DNA of 6,811 nucleotides from Methanomicrobiales archaeon (lineage in GTDB: Archaea; Halobacteriota; Methanomicrobia; Methanomicrobiales; Methanospirillaceae). The DNA is taken from contig JAAZNH010000314.1 in assembly GCA_012798365.1 (NCBI GenBank), forward strand, positions 1 to 6,811. The letters are read 5' to 3'. Shown here in pieces: positions 6,599 through 6,811 of the stretch. A program made the translations under genes and the position numbers. The notes under the pieces are model-generated. The model did not search any database, was not told the origin of the DNA, and saw only the letters and a list, made by a program, of their open reading frames with translations. Positions within the stretch are counted from its first letter, which is position 1, and every line of letters starts with the position of its first letter.

Positions 6599-6629
6599 AA
6601 TAAACCCTATTCTCCTATAATCAGATCAT
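6599..6629 (+). promoter_or_regulatory. Candidate leaderless promoter of the zinc-ribbon gene
   Basis: A TATA-like AATAAAC (6599-6605), preceded by the purine-rich AAAAGG as a possible BRE, lies about 28 nt before ATG 6630. There is no Shine-Dalgarno next to the ATG. This spacing places the transcript start at or next to the start codon. A second A/T patch, CTATAAT (6614-6620), is too close to the ATG for a normal TATA role. Confidence 0.4.
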
Positions 6630-6811
6630 ATGGCATTCTGCACATCGTGCGGTAAGGAACTGACCCCCGGCAATAAATTCTGTGAACACTGCGGGGCTGC
6701 TGTTGAGCTGCCCGCACCAGCTCCCGGCCAGGCCCCGCCGGTTCCGTCAGCTGCCCCGGCTGCTCCTGGCGCTCCTATCCCGCCGCTTGTTTCCCCCCCT
6801 CCGGTGAAAAA
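6630..6811 (+). CDS. Zinc-ribbon protein with Pro/Ala-rich linker (partial, C-terminus beyond right edge)
   Basis: Only the first 60 codons are visible. The N-terminus is a double-CxxC zinc ribbon: CTSC (C4, C7) and, 12 residues later, CEHC (C20, C23), typical of the short zinc-ribbon domain found at the front of many archaeal proteins. From about residue 29 the sequence is almost entirely Pro, Ala, Gly and Val (ELPAPAPGQAPPVPSAAP and onward), a flexible linker. In related proteins this layout usually leads to a membrane segment or another small domain, but that part is outside the window, so no function can be assigned. There is no signal peptide and no ribosome binding site. The preceding T tracts and TATA-like box suggest its own transcription unit. 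Confidence 0.8.
   Translation, partial: MAFCTSCGKELTPGNKFCEHCGAAVELPAPAPGQAPPVPSAAPAAPGAPIPPLVSPPPVK

Noticed and set aside
4296..6628. Shared 10-mer AATCAGATCA upstream of nfnA (4296-4305) and the zinc-ribbon gene (6619-6628)
   Set aside because: Many 10-base matches are expected by chance in about 6.8 kb, and only one copy is part of an inverted repeat, so a common operator is not supported.
1..6811. CRISPR array, tRNA/rRNA genes, insertion sequence ends or att repeats
   Set aside because: I looked for regularly spaced repeats, cloverleaf-like segments and terminal inverted repeats and saw none. A covariance-model scan was not possible here.

Overview
The window looks like the chromosome of a euryarchaeon, most likely a methanogen of the Methanomicrobiales. 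It has an archaeosine (G+) tRNA-modification pair, GC-rich codon use, several starts with no Shine-Dalgarno sequence but an A/T-rich TATA-like box about 25-30 nt upstream (leaderless style), and T-tract gene ends. The order-level placement is inference from gene content and style; no rRNA or other marker is present.

Layout. Positions 1-1110 (minus strand) hold a tyrosine recombinase/integrase cut by the left window edge. Its R-K-HxxR-H-Y catalytic set is complete and it is followed by a charged, probably coiled-coil C-terminal extension. It diverges from the rest of the window across an 88-bp AT-rich region (1111-1198) carrying the promoters for both directions. Positions 1199-4277 (plus) are a two-gene operon: tgtA (tRNA-guanine(15) transglycosylase) overlaps arcS (archaeosine synthase) by 14 bp. 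Positions 4343-6524 (plus) are a second tight pair, overlapping by 8 bp. It encodes the small and large subunits of an NfnAB/sulfide-dehydrogenase-type ferredoxin:NAD(P) oxidoreductase. After T-rich terminator-like tracts, a double-CxxC zinc-ribbon protein with a Pro/Ala-rich linker starts at 6630 and runs off the right edge.

How the genes work together. TgtA swaps guanine 15 in the tRNA D-loop for preQ0, and ArcS then modifies that preQ0. In Euryarchaeota ArcS adds lysine and the radical-SAM partner RaSEA releases archaeosine; RaSEA is not in this window. TgtA lacks a C-terminal PUA domain, whereas ArcS has one. NfnA/NfnB form a flavin and iron-sulfur enzyme that equilibrates ferredoxin, NADH and NADPH pools by electron bifurcation. 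It lies 65 bp downstream in the same direction, but a candidate promoter with a perfect inverted repeat in the gap suggests it can be controlled separately.

I see no CRISPR array, tRNA, rRNA, insertion sequence or att duplication. I found no clearly unprecedented system. The points most worth a second look are the integrase's C-terminal extension and what lies beyond the left edge, the inverted repeat before nfnA, and the division of domains between the TgtA and ArcS paralogues.
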